Source: JBCDCY01 sp039180875 (GTDB lineage: Bacteria > Pseudomonadota > Alphaproteobacteria > Rhodobacterales > Rhodobacteraceae). From it: a stretch of DNA of 64,000 nt. The stretch is from assembly GCA_039180875.1 (NCBI GenBank), contig JBCDCY010000011.1, positions 62,001-126,000 on the forward strand, in the 5' to 3' direction. Under the pieces are notes generated by a model. That model was not told the DNA's origin. It saw nothing but the letters and a program-made list of their open reading frames with translations, and searched no databases. Shown here in pieces: positions 42,119 to 52,177 of this stretch. The first letter of the stretch is position 1; each line of letters begins with the position of its first letter. The position numbers and the translations under genes are program-made.

Positions 42119-43732
42119 TCAGCCCGGGCCGAAGGCGCCGCTGCGCCAACGCTCCCGCGTCTCGGCCACCAGGGCGAAGTCGGGCGCGTAGATCCGGCGG
42201 AGCCGGTCGCGGAGCGCGTTGGTGATGACGTCCCGTTGCGCCACCGGCCAGGCCACGGGCTCCCGGACATCGGCGGCACGGATCGCCTCCTCCACCGGCG
42301 GATCGACGGGGCCGAGCAGCGTCATCAGCTGCTCGCCGAAGCGGTCGCGCATCACCGGGATGAGCGGCAGGGTCGCCGCATCGGCCAGAAAGCTCGCCTG
42401 GGGGCGAAGGGGGGCGGCCTCCATCTCCTCCTCATAGTCTTCGAGCTCTTCGAGGAGGAGCCGGCAATTGTCCCGGTGCTTGCCCACCGAAATGTCGGGA
42501 TCGTGCGACAGGCCCCGGCTGGCGAGATAGTCGGCGAGGCCGGCATAGCGCTCCTGCCCGTCGCGCCAGATCTGGGCGAAGTAGAACTCGAGGAAGCGCG
42601 CCACCGGGCTGCGCAGGACGACGATGCCCATCCCGGCTTGTTCGCTCGCGGCTTGCTCCACTGACAGTTGCCGGAGCGGCGGTCCCGCGGCCGCGTCCCC
42701 CGGGTCAGGATGGGCCGCCTGGTGATCGAGCCGGTGGAACAGGTCCCGGATCTTGGCATCCCCCGCCCCTTCGATCTGCAGGGCGTAGAGCGGCAGCCGC
42801 TTGGCGCGCACCAGGGCCGGCGGGGCCGCCCGCCGGGGCGGCGTGACCTTGGCCGTCAACGGCCGGGCCATCGGCCGCGGCTCCGGCGGCAGATCCTTGG
42901 TGCGCTCGGCCCAGGTGGCGACGGTGTCGTCATAGACCTCGCGGTCCCGGGCGTAGACGGTGTTCACCTCCTCCAGCAGCGCCTCCGTCAGCACCGCCTC
43001 CTTCGCCACCGGGCGGGCCGAGACGTTGCGCACCGTCACCGCCGCCATCTTCGCAGCGATGTCCGGGATCAGCGGCGTGAGGAGCAGGCGCAGCTGACGG
43101 TCCAGATCCTTGAGCGTCAGCAAGGTCAGATCGAACTCCGCCGCCCGCTTCAACCGCGAGGTCTGCCAGCGCCAATGCGGGTTCACCGACATATCCGTGC
43201 GCCGGGCCAGATTGTCGTCGAGCCAGGCGATCAGGCGGTGGCAGTTTGCCGTGTGGGCCGCGGCGTCGAGCCCCGGGGTCAGGTCGATGGCCGCGTTCTG
43301 CGCCAGATACTTGCGGACGGCGCGGAAGCTCTGGGGACTGTCGGGATAGATCTTGTCGAAGTAGAGCGACAGGAAGCGGTCCACCGGATCGCGCACCACG
43401 GCGAAGGCATAGGGGCTCTGCCGGATCTCGGCCACGGGCACGTCGAGCGGGCGCACCATGTCCTCATCGGCATAGCGATGGATGACCTCGGGATGCTCGT
43501 GCAGATGGTCGTGGTCGAGGTAGTAGAGCAGGTTCTTGAGGTAGGTGCAGCCGCACTTGGTGATCGTCAGATAATAGATCGGGTAGCGCCGGGTGGTGAA
43601 GAGGATGCGGCCGGGGCTCCGAACCGCCCGCTCCGCCTCCGCCACCGCCGGTTCCGGCGCTTCCGCCGCCTCCCGCGCGAACAGACGGCCGAGCAGTCGC
43701 CCCGGCAGCAGGCCGCGCGCGCCCTCACCCAT
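42119..43732 (-). CDS. Two-domain sulfotransferase-like protein with a degenerate second copy
   Basis: A 537-aa protein made of two homologous halves. Half 1 (about residues 42-276) has the PAPS 5'-phosphosulfate loop TITKCGCTYLKNLLYYLDH (Lys59, Thr63) and the 3'-phosphate strand AVVRDPVDRFLSLYFD (Arg114, Ser122) of Sulfotransfer_2-type enzymes. Half 2 (about 310-531) repeats the layout: residues 319-337 end LFHRLDH, and 371-385 read VVLRSPVARFLEFYF, but Lys59 is replaced by Gly322, Thr63 by Ala326 and Ser122 by Glu382. Both halves end in a matching RPVA/WPVA...VYARD/IYAPD segment. It overlaps rbfA by 8 nt and precedes truB by 5 bp. Confidence 0.85.
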   Translation of the reverse strand: MGEGARGLLPGRLLGRLFAREAAEAPEPAVAEAERAVRSPGRILFTTRRYPIYYLTITKCGCTYLKNLLYYLDHDHLHEHPEVIHRYADEDMVRPLDVPVAEIRQSPYAFAVVRDPVDRFLSLYFDKIYPDSPQSFRAVRKYLAQNAAIDLTPGLDAAAHTANCHRLIAWLDDNLARRTDMSVNPHWRWQTSRLKRAAEFDLTLLTLKDLDRQLRLLLTPLIPDIAAKMAAVTVRNVSARPVAKEAVLTEALLEEVNTVYARDREVYDDTVATWAERTKDLPPEPRPMARPLTAKVTPPRRAAPPALVRAKRLPLYALQIEGAGDAKIRDLFHRLDHQAAHPDPGDAAAGPPLRQLSVEQAASEQAGMGIVVLRSPVARFLEFYFAQIWRDGQERYAGLADYLASRGLSHDPDISVGKHRDNCRLLLEELEDYEEEMEAAPLRPQASFLADAATLPLIPVMRDRFGEQLMTLLGPVDPPVEEAIRAADVREPVAWPVAQRDVITNALRDRLRRIYAPDFALVAETRERWRSGAFGPG

Positions 43733-44123
43733 CGCCCTCGCGCTCCCCCGAAGCGGCCCGGCCGAAGAGCGCCCGCGTCGCGTCCATCCGGTCGAAGGTG
43801 TCATCCGGCAGAAAGCGCAGCTCGGGTGAGTATTTCAGCCTGACCTGCCGGTTCACCGCGGCCCGCAGCGTCGTCTGATGGCGGTCGAGGGCGGTGACGA
43901 CCCGATCCACGTCCTCCCCGCCCAGGGGCGAGACATGCACCTTTGCATGGCGAAGATCGGGGGAGACCCGCACCTCCCCCACGGTGATCGAGAGGCCGGC
44001 GAGGTCGGGGTCGTGCAGATCGCCCCGGGCCAGCACGTCGGCCAGGGCCCGGCGGATCGCCTCGCCCACCCGCAACGTGCGCTGGCTGGGCCCTGCCCCG
44101 GCGCGCGATGATCGTTTGGCCAT
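43725..44123 (-). CDS. rbfA: 30S ribosome-binding factor A
   Basis: A 132-aa KH-fold factor for late 30S maturation and 16S rRNA 5'-end processing. SQRTLRVGEAIRRALADVLARG opens the domain, SITVGEVRVSPDLRHAKVHV is the core and NRQVRLKYSPELRFLPDDTFD the C-terminal signature. ATG 44123 is chosen; the frame is open far upstream through dapB on the other strand. It is the first gene of an operon with the sulfotransferase-like gene and truB, divergent from dapB across 246 bp that hold repeat copy B. Confidence 0.95.
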   Translation of the reverse strand: MAKRSSRAGAGPSQRTLRVGEAIRRALADVLARGDLHDPDLAGLSITVGEVRVSPDLRHAKVHVSPLGGEDVDRVVTALDRHQTTLRAAVNRQVRLKYSPELRFLPDDTFDRMDATRALFGRAASGEREGDG

Positions 44124-44218
44124 GGCGCCGTCATCCCGCCTCGCCCCGGTGCTGTCAAGCCTGCCGGGGTCGTGCCTCACCTCGCCGGCTCGGGTGCCCG
44201 CCGCGCCGGAGTACCTTT

Positions 44219-44284
44219 GGATATTTGAACCACTGCGAAAGCCAGCGGCTTTCTTGCTGGCCCCAATATCCCCGCCGGAGGCAT
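44219..44284. repeat. Dispersed palindromic intergenic repeat, copy B
   Basis: Begins GGATATTTGAACCACTGCGA and ends AATATCCCCGCCGGAGGCAT. AAAGCC and GGCTTT form the inner stem around AGC, and the outer GGATATT/AATATCC ends pair. Unlike copies A and C it lies in the shared upstream region of two divergent genes, so it cannot be only a terminator. Confidence 0.75.
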
Positions 44285-44369
44285 CCCTCGCCGGGACCAG
44301 GGCGCCTGCGGCCCCGGGTCCTTCCGCGCGGCCGCCGCTTGCTCTAGACCGGGCGCGGGAGGGCGGAGC

Positions 44370-45176
44370 ATGGAACCGATGGCAATGGCGGTGCTCGGCG
44401 TCGCCGGGCGCATGGGCCGGATGCTGGCCGGCGTGGTCCGGGACCACCCGGAGGCGACGCTCTCCGGCGCGACGGTACGCCCGGGCCATGGCTGGCTGGG
44501 TCAGGACGTGGGCACTGCCCTCGGCGGACCCAAGATCGGGGTCGCCGTCGAGGCCGACGCCGCGGCCGTCACGGCGCGCGCCAGCGCGATCCTCGACTTC
44601 ACCTCCCCCGCCGTCACGGTGGCCCAGGCGGAGATCGCCGCGGCGGCCGGCACGGTCCACGTCATCGGCACCACCGGCTTTTCCGACGACCAGCAGGCAG
44701 CCATCGCCAGGGCGGCGGAGCGCACCGCCATCGTTCAGGCCGGCAATATGAGCCTCGGCGTCAACCTGCTGACCGAGCTCACCCGCAAGGTCGCCGCCGC
44801 CCTCGACGCGAGCTGGGACATCGAGATCGTGGAGATGCACCATGGCGGCAAGGTCGATGCCCCCTCCGGCACCGCGCTGATGCTGGGCGATGCGGCGGCC
44901 ACCGGACGGGGCGGAACGCTCGCGGAGATGGCCGAGCGGGGGCGCGACGGCCTCACCGGGCGGCGGGTGGCTGGGCGCATCGGCTTTGCCAGCCTCCGCG
45001 GCGGGGACGTGGTGGGCGAACATGACGTGATCTTCGCCGGCGAAGGTGAACGGATCGTGCTCCGCCACATCGCCACCGACCGGGCGATCTTCGCCCGGGG
45101 CGCGGTGAGGGCGGCCCTGTGGGCCCGGGGCAAGCCACCCGGGCTCTACACCATGCGCGACGTGCTGGGGCTCTGA
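44370..45176 (+). CDS. dapB: 4-hydroxy-tetrahydrodipicolinate reductase
   Basis: A 268-aa NAD(P)H-dependent enzyme of lysine and meso-diaminopimelate synthesis. The coenzyme loop is AVLGVAGRMGRML, VHVIGTTGFSDDQ is the cofactor pocket, and the substrate/catalytic signature is EIVEMHHGGKVDAPSGTAL, with the catalytic His-His and Lys. The length is normal. Divergent from rbfA, a usual arrangement in Rhodobacterales; converges with the MDR gene 8 bp away. Confidence 0.96.
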   Translation: MEPMAMAVLGVAGRMGRMLAGVVRDHPEATLSGATVRPGHGWLGQDVGTALGGPKIGVAVEADAAAVTARASAILDFTSPAVTVAQAEIAAAAGTVHVIGTTGFSDDQQAAIARAAERTAIVQAGNMSLGVNLLTELTRKVAAALDASWDIEIVEMHHGGKVDAPSGTALMLGDAAATGRGGTLAEMAERGRDGLTGRRVAGRIGFASLRGGDVVGEHDVIFAGEGERIVLRHIATDRAIFARGAVRAALWARGKPPGLYTMRDVLGL

Positions 45177-45184
45177 GACCCCGC

Positions 45185-46216
45185 TCAGGGCCGGATGAAA
45201 ACCTTGCCGTCGGGGATGCGCAGCGCCTCCGGCAGCCGCGCCACCAGATCGTCGAGCGCCACGATCTCCGCCACATCCGTCGTCCAGCGCCCATCGGCGA
45301 AGCGGGCCTGAACCTCGGCAATGGCCGCGCCCACCCTCTCCCGCGGGACCTCGGCCATCCACTTGGTGAGCCAGAAGCCCTCGATCCGCTTCGACATGAA
45401 GATGAACTGCCCGGGCTCCGTCAGCACCGGCAGATCGGTCGAGAGCTTGCCGTAGATCACCCAGCGCGCCCGGTTGGGCATGGCGAAGAACAGGGTGGAG
45501 GCGGCCGGATCGGCCACAGCGTCGAGCATGATGCGGGGCTTGCGGGCGCGGCAGACCTCCCGCGCCTTGGCCTCGAACTCCGGATCGGTGGTGACCAGCA
45601 CCTCGGCCGCGCCGAGCTCGCGGAGCGCGTCGGCCTGCTCCGCCCGGCGGATGACGGCGATAGGCGCGATGCCCCCGTCCTTGCCGAGACCGAGGAGGAA
45701 CTTGCCGAGTTGGGAGCCGGCGGCGGTGACGAGGAAGCTCTCGGTCTCGGCCGCCTTCACCTCCTCAAACATCGCGGCCGCCGTGAGCGGGTTGACTAAC
45801 AGCCCCGCAGCGTCCGTGTCCTGAAGGTCGGGACGCAGCGGCACGCAGGCGCTGGCATCGGTCAATGCATAGTCGGCCCAGACGCCGGAATGGGCGGCGA
45901 AGAAGCTGACGCGCTGGCCGAGAAACGGGCTTTCCCCCGCCACCACGGTGCCGGTGCCCTCAAACCCCGCCGGCACGCCCCGCTCGCGCGGCCGGCCGTA
46001 CTCGCCCTTCACGAAGTGGATATCGGAGGGGTTGACCGCGCCGAGCGCCACCTTGATCAGCACCTGGCCCTCGCCTGGCTGCGGCACCGGGATCGTGGCA
46101 TGCTCGAGGAAGGGCGCGGCATCCTCCAGCATCGGGCCGGTCGCGGTGTCGGAGTAACCCTCGCCCAATTGGATCACGGCGCGCATCTCCGCCGGCAGTT
46201 CCGCTCGCTCGCTCAT
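45185..46216 (-). CDS. Zinc-independent MDR-family quinone oxidoreductase-like protein
   Basis: A 343-aa medium-chain dehydrogenase/reductase. GEGQVLIKVALGAVNPSDIHFVKG and GFEGTGTVVAGE are the GroES-like part; a Rossmann domain with SFLVTAAGSQLGKFLLGLGK follows. There are no structural-zinc Cys clusters, as in NADPH:quinone reductases and enoyl reductases. It would reduce a quinone or enone with NADPH. ATG 46216 is chosen by homology. Divergent from two SDR genes 143 bp away. Confidence 0.9.
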   Translation of the reverse strand: MSERAELPAEMRAVIQLGEGYSDTATGPMLEDAAPFLEHATIPVPQPGEGQVLIKVALGAVNPSDIHFVKGEYGRPRERGVPAGFEGTGTVVAGESPFLGQRVSFFAAHSGVWADYALTDASACVPLRPDLQDTDAAGLLVNPLTAAAMFEEVKAAETESFLVTAAGSQLGKFLLGLGKDGGIAPIAVIRRAEQADALRELGAAEVLVTTDPEFEAKAREVCRARKPRIMLDAVADPAASTLFFAMPNRARWVIYGKLSTDLPVLTEPGQFIFMSKRIEGFWLTKWMAEVPRERVGAAIAEVQARFADGRWTTDVAEIVALDDLVARLPEALRIPDGKVFIRP

Positions 46217-46359
46217 CTTGGCCCCCTTGCATCGGCTCGCGCGTCCGGCCAATGCTCGGCCGCACCGGGGCCATGGGACATCTCCTGCCCCGGGGGTCAA
46301 GGCCCGCCTCGCGCGTCGCCCGATCCCACCGCCCGAAGCCGCCCTGCCGGAGGACATTG

Positions 46360-47181
46360 ATGGCCTATCTCGACGATCTCTTCTCGCTGGCCGGCAAGAC
46401 GGCGCTGGTGACCGGCGGCGCCACCGGCATCGGCCGGATGATGGCGGAGGCCCTGGCCGGCGCCGGTGCCCGGGTGCTGATCGCCAGCCGCAAGGGCGCG
46501 GCGTGCGAGGAGGCTGCGGCGGAGATCAACGCCACAGGCCCCGCGGGCACCGTTGAGGGCTTCGCCGGCGATGTCGGTACGGAAGAGGGGCTGGCCGCCC
46601 TCGTCGCGGCGGTGGGCGAGCGCACCGACCGCCTGCATATCCTCGCCAACAATGCCGGCACGACCTGGGGCGAGCCCTTTCCCAGCTTTCCCCACGCCCA
46701 GTGGGGCCGGGTAATGGAGGTGAACGTGGCCGCGATGTTCACGCTCACCCGCGACCTGATGCCCTTGCAGGAGGCGGCGGCGACGAAGGCCGATCCGGCG
46801 CGCATCGTCAACGTCGGCTCGCTGATGGGCACGCTGCCATTGGCCGAGGGCGCCTATTCCTATGCCGTCTCCAAGGCCGGCGTGCACCATCTGACGAAGA
46901 TCATGGCGACCGAGTTCGCCAGCCGGCGGATCACCGCGAATGCGCTCGCCCCCGGCCCCTTCCCCTCAAAGATGACGGCCTTCGCGACGGGGACGGAGGA
47001 GAAGGCGGCGAAGGTGAGTAAGAACGTGCCGCTCGGCCGGATCGGGCAGGCCTCCGACATTGCCGGGGCCATGCTCTATCTCTGCGGGCCGGGGGGCGCG
47101 TTCATCACCGGCGCGATCCTGCCGCTCGACGGGGGCATCAGCGTGCAGACCCCCGGCAACCTTTTTGCGAATGCGTTCTGA
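46360..47181 (+). CDS. Short-chain dehydrogenase/reductase
   Basis: A 273-aa classical SDR. ALVTGGATGIGRMMAEALA is the coenzyme motif, LANNAGTTWGE the NNAG block and YSYAVSKAGVHHLTKIMA the YxxxK catalytic site; the C-terminus has the ITGAILPLDGGISV signature. Acceptor specificity is unknown, with 3-oxoacyl-type (RhlG/FabG-like) reduction possible. ATG 46360 lies behind a GGAGG site. The next SDR starts 4 bp after its stop, so the two are an operon. Confidence 0.93.
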   Translation: MAYLDDLFSLAGKTALVTGGATGIGRMMAEALAGAGARVLIASRKGAACEEAAAEINATGPAGTVEGFAGDVGTEEGLAALVAAVGERTDRLHILANNAGTTWGEPFPSFPHAQWGRVMEVNVAAMFTLTRDLMPLQEAAATKADPARIVNVGSLMGTLPLAEGAYSYAVSKAGVHHLTKIMATEFASRRITANALAPGPFPSKMTAFATGTEEKAAKVSKNVPLGRIGQASDIAGAMLYLCGPGGAFITGAILPLDGGISVQTPGNLFANAF

Positions 47182-47185
47182 GGCG

Positions 47186-47959
47186 ATGATGCGGTTCGAG
47201 GGCAAGACGGTTTTGATCTCCGGCGCCACGGGCGGGTTCGGCCATGGCGCGGCGAAGGCCTTCGCGGCGGAGGGCGCGCAGCTCCTGCTCACCGATCTGC
47301 CGGGGAGCCGGCTGGAGGAGGTTGCGGCGGCGATCGACGGCCCCGTCGAGGTGCTAGCGGGCGACGTCACCGACCCAGCCCACCATGCGGCCCTGGTGGC
47401 GCGGGCGATGGACCATTTCGGCGCACTCGACATCGCGGTCAACAACGCCGGCATCGTGAACCGCCCCGCCCGGACGGAGGAGATCGGGGCGGAGGAGGCC
47501 CGGCGGGTGATCGAGGTCGACCTCCTCGGCGTCTTCTTCGCGCTGCAGGCGCAAATCCCCGCCATGCAGGCGCAGTTCCGGGCCGACGGCCGGACAGGCG
47601 CCATCGTGAACGTCGCCTCGGTGGCGGGGCTGGTGGGCTCCGCCACCCTCTCGATCTACGCGGCGGCCAAGCACGGGGTGGTGGGCCTGACCCGCACGGC
47701 GGCGGTGGAGAACGCGCGCCGCGGCATCCGGGTGAACGCGATCTGCCCCTCCTTCGCGCGGACGGCGATGGTGGACCAGACGCTCGCCCACGCGCCCGAT
47801 CCTGCTGCGGCCGAAGCCGAGCTGGTGCGCGGCGTGCCGATGCGCCGGATCGCAGAGCCGGCCGAGATCGTGCAGGCGATCCTCTGGGCCGCCGCGCCCG
47901 AGAACAGCTTCATGACCGGCCAGACCCTCGCGCTGGACGGCGGGATCACCGCGTACTGA
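47186..47959 (+). CDS. Short-chain dehydrogenase/reductase
   Basis: A 257-aa classical SDR, second of a pair. VLISGATGGFGHGAAKAFA is the coenzyme loop, VNNAGIVNRPA the NNAG block, IVNVASVAGLVGSATLSIYAAA with AKHG the catalytic Ser, Tyr and Lys, and TGQTLALDGGITAY the C-terminus. Two ATG codons (47186, 47189) stand in tandem. It is only distantly similar to its neighbour, so this is a functional pair rather than a recent duplication. Substrate unknown. Confidence 0.93.
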   Translation: MMRFEGKTVLISGATGGFGHGAAKAFAAEGAQLLLTDLPGSRLEEVAAAIDGPVEVLAGDVTDPAHHAALVARAMDHFGALDIAVNNAGIVNRPARTEEIGAEEARRVIEVDLLGVFFALQAQIPAMQAQFRADGRTGAIVNVASVAGLVGSATLSIYAAAKHGVVGLTRTAAVENARRGIRVNAICPSFARTAMVDQTLAHAPDPAAAEAELVRGVPMRRIAEPAEIVQAILWAAAPENSFMTGQTLALDGGITAY

Positions 47960-48134
47960 CGGCGGCCGGGTCCGCAACCCGGACATCGCGGCCGCGCCTT
48001 TCCGACGACGGGCGCCCGGTTTGCGCCGGCGCCGCCGCCTCCCCGCCCTGCTGACCGTTTCGTGAGTGCCCCGCCCGGCAAATCGTGCAATGTGGGTCGA
48101 TCAGCCTCACCCGAAGTCGCCGCAGAGGGGCCTC

Positions 48135-48986
48135 ATGCGCCGTCGCCGATCCTGCACCCTCCTGAGCGCAGTCCTTGCCTTGGCTACCTTTCCCGCCGCC
48201 GCGCAGGGCTGCGGCGATGCAGAGACGCCCTGTGAGATCGACGGCGGCCATTACCATGCCGCACTGCCTGCGGACGGGGCGGCCCGGGGCGCCGTCCTCT
48301 TCCTGCACGGCTGGGGCGGCACGGGCCGCGGCGTGATCCGGAACGGCGGTCTGGTCTCGGGCTTTCTCGAGCGGGGTTATGCGCTGATCGCGCCCCAGGG
48401 CATGCCGCGGCGGGAGGGCGACACGGGCGGCAGCTGGAACTCCTTCGCGCGGGAGAGCCGGCGCGACGATGTCGCCTTCCTCGACTCCGTAGCGGCCGAT
48501 GCGGTGGCACGTTTCGGCCTCGACCGCGACAACATGGCGGTCACCGGCTTTTCCGGCGGCGGCATGATGGCCTGGCGCGTGGCTTGCGACGCGCCCGCGA
48601 CCTTCCGCGCCTACGGGCCGATCGCCGGGCTGCTTTGGCGCCCGCTGCCGGAGAGCTGCGCCGGGCCCATCCGGATGCAGCACACCCACGGCTGGGCGGA
48701 CCCGGTCGTCCCGATCGAGGGGCGGAGTGTCGCCGGCGGGCGCTTCACCCAAGGCGACCTGTTCCGCGGCCTCGACATCCTCCGCGCCGCCTCCGGCTGC
48801 GTGAAGGACGACCCCGACAGCTACGACGCGGCCGAGCCCTACCTCATCCGGCGCTGGACCAGCTGCGCCGAGGGCGGGGAGATTGAGATGGCCCTGCACC
48901 CCGGCGGCCACTCGATCCCGCCGGGCTGGTCGACGCTGTTCCTCGACTGGTACGAGGCCGGCGCCGTCTCGGCGGGCGGTCTGTGA
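48135..48986 (+). CDS. Secreted LpqC/PHB-depolymerase-like esterase, copy 1
   Basis: A 283-aa exported alpha/beta hydrolase. The signal peptide spans about residues 1-24 (cut after AAAQ). The nucleophile elbow is TGFSGGGMM, the acid is Asp in HGWADPVVP and the His in HPGGHSIPPGW; the oxyanion region is FLHGWGGTG. Mature N-terminal cysteines are spaced CxxxxxxC (CGDAETPC). It belongs with COG3509 esterases that act on polyhydroxybutyrate, feruloyl or related esters. A related gene overlaps its stop by four nt. Confidence 0.9.
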   Translation: MRRRRSCTLLSAVLALATFPAAAQGCGDAETPCEIDGGHYHAALPADGAARGAVLFLHGWGGTGRGVIRNGGLVSGFLERGYALIAPQGMPRREGDTGGSWNSFARESRRDDVAFLDSVAADAVARFGLDRDNMAVTGFSGGGMMAWRVACDAPATFRAYGPIAGLLWRPLPESCAGPIRMQHTHGWADPVVPIEGRSVAGGRFTQGDLFRGLDILRAASGCVKDDPDSYDAAEPYLIRRWTSCAEGGEIEMALHPGGHSIPPGWSTLFLDWYEAGAVSAGGL

Positions 48987-49819
48987 TCCGGGCAATCCTC
49001 GCCGCGGCCCTGCTCGCACCCACCCCGGCCTTGGCCGTCTGCGGGACGGACGCCGGCGCCTGCACCATCGAGACCGGCGAGTATCACGTCGTGCTGCCCC
49101 GGGGGTGGGAGGGCGGCCGCGCCGTCGTCTTCCTGCACGGTTTCGGCGGCTCCGGCGCGCGCGAAGCGCAGAACGAGTGGTTGGTGGGCGGCGTGACGGC
49201 GCGCGGCCACGCCTTCGTCGCCCCCTCCGGTGTGCCGTGGCGGGAGGCGGAGCCGAACCCGCCGGACTGGGCCGTGCGCGACACCTGGACCTATCCCCGC
49301 GACGATGTGGCCTTCATCCGCGCGGTGATCGACGATGCGGCGGAGCGCTTCGCCATCCGGCGGGGCGAGGTGCTGCTCACCGGCTTTTCCCGCGGCGGCT
49401 CCATGACCTGGGACATTGCCTGCATCGCGCCCGACACCGCCTATGCCTACGCGCCCGCCTCCGGCGGGTTCTGGCGACCGCATCCAGAGGACTGCGCGGG
49501 GCCCGTTCGCCTGCTCCACGGCCACGGCTTTGCGGACCGAACCGTGCCGCTCGAGGGGCGGCGCATCCTCTGGGAGGAGCTCGACGTCACCCAGGGCGAT
49601 ATCCACGAGGGTCTGCAGCTTTGGCGCCGGGTGAACGGCTGCGGCAGCCGGGCCGGGGAGCATGCGATCAGCGCCGAGACCTGGACCAAGGTCTGGACCG
49701 ATTGCGCCGAGGGGGCGGCGCTGGCGCTGGTGCTGCATCCGGGCGGACACGGCCTGCCGCCGGGCTGGATGGGGACGGCCATCGACTGGTTCGAGGCCCT
49801 GCTGGACGGCCCCACCTGA
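48983..49819 (+). CDS. Secreted LpqC/PHB-depolymerase-like esterase, copy 2
   Basis: A 278-aa paralogue of the preceding gene with the same layout: signal peptide to about residue 18 (PTPALA), CxxxxxxC pair (CGTDAGAC), FLHGFGGSG, nucleophile TGFSRGGSM, Asp in HGFADRTVP and His in HPGGHGLPPGW. All three catalytic residues are intact, so both copies are probably active, perhaps on different esters. GTG 48983 overlaps the previous stop, giving translational coupling. An EamA transporter gene follows after 2 bp. Confidence 0.9.
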   Translation: MIRAILAAALLAPTPALAVCGTDAGACTIETGEYHVVLPRGWEGGRAVVFLHGFGGSGAREAQNEWLVGGVTARGHAFVAPSGVPWREAEPNPPDWAVRDTWTYPRDDVAFIRAVIDDAAERFAIRRGEVLLTGFSRGGSMTWDIACIAPDTAYAYAPASGGFWRPHPEDCAGPVRLLHGHGFADRTVPLEGRRILWEELDVTQGDIHEGLQLWRRVNGCGSRAGEHAISAETWTKVWTDCAEGAALALVLHPGGHGLPPGWMGTAIDWFEALLDGPT

Positions 49820-49821
49820 AC

Positions 49822-50676
49822 GTGCGGACGGCCGGTCTGACGCTTGCCGCGCTCGTGGCGTTTGCCGCGAACTCGGTGCTCTGCCGGGCGGCACTTCTCG
49901 GAGGTGCGATCGACCCAGCGAGCTTCACGGCCGTGCGCGTAATCTCGGGCGTCGCGGCCCTGGCGGCCTTGCTGGCGTTTCGCCCCGGCGCCGGGCAGGC
50001 ACTGCGGCAGGCGCGGATCGTGCCGGGCCTGGCGCTGCTGATCTACGCCGCCTTCTTCTCCTTCGCCTATGTGAGCCTGGACGCAGGCGTCGGCGCGCTC
50101 ATCCTGTTCGGCACGGTGCAGGTGGCGATGCTGGCGGGCGCCGTGTTTGGCGGAGAGCGGCCCGCACCGGCGCGTTGGCTCGGCGCGGCACTGGGCCTTG
50201 GCGGGCTCGGCTGGTTGACGCTGCCCGGAGCCGATGCGCCGCCGCTCTTCGGCGCAGCGTTGATGGTGACGGCGGGGCTCGGCTGGGCTGTCTATTCGCT
50301 CCTCGGCCGGGGCGCGCGGGATCCCCTCGCCGACACCTTCGGCGCGTTCCTTGCCGCCGCCCCGCTCGCTGCCGCGATCTGGCTCGCCGCAGGCCTACCG
50401 ATGATGGTGGAGGCGGAGGGGCTGGCCCTCGCCATCGTCTCCGGCGCCCTCGCCTCGGGCTGCGGCTATGCGATCTGGTACGCCGCCCTCCCCCGCCTCG
50501 ACGCCTCGATCGCCGCCGTCAGCCAGCTCACCGTGCCGCTCATCGCGCTGGCCGGCGGCATCGTCTTCCTGGGGGAGAGCGCCGGCCCCCGGGTCTGGAC
50601 CGCCGCGGCCCTGATCCTCGGCGGCGTGGGCCTCGCCACCCTGCTCACAAGGCGCAAAGCGCAGCCGGGGCGATAA
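49822..50676 (+). CDS. EamA/DMT-family transporter
   Basis: A 284-aa membrane protein with about ten helices. AALVAFAANSVLCRAALLGG is helix 1, VSLDAGVGALILFGTVQVAM lies in the first half and LTVPLIALAGGIVFLGESAG closes the second EamA repeat. It starts at GTG 49822, 2 bp after the second esterase gene, with no ATG nearby. Operon membership suggests it may export or import a product related to the esterases, but that is inference. Confidence 0.87.
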   Translation: MRTAGLTLAALVAFAANSVLCRAALLGGAIDPASFTAVRVISGVAALAALLAFRPGAGQALRQARIVPGLALLIYAAFFSFAYVSLDAGVGALILFGTVQVAMLAGAVFGGERPAPARWLGAALGLGGLGWLTLPGADAPPLFGAALMVTAGLGWAVYSLLGRGARDPLADTFGAFLAAAPLAAAIWLAAGLPMMVEAEGLALAIVSGALASGCGYAIWYAALPRLDASIAAVSQLTVPLIALAGGIVFLGESAGPRVWTAAALILGGVGLATLLTRRKAQPGR

Positions 50677-50770
50677 TCCTTCTCTTCAGGCCCACGTGCC
50701 TTGCTCTTGCCGTCCAAGGGCCGAGGCAGTACTTCCTCTTCGTTCGACTAGGCAACTTGACGGAGCACCG

Positions 50771-52160
<1,390 letters not shown>

Positions 52161-52177
<17 letters not shown>

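Noticed and set aside
50677..50770. A leucine-rich leader peptide for attenuation before leuC
   Set aside because: I could not find a start codon followed by a run of Leu codons and a terminator hairpin in this gap.
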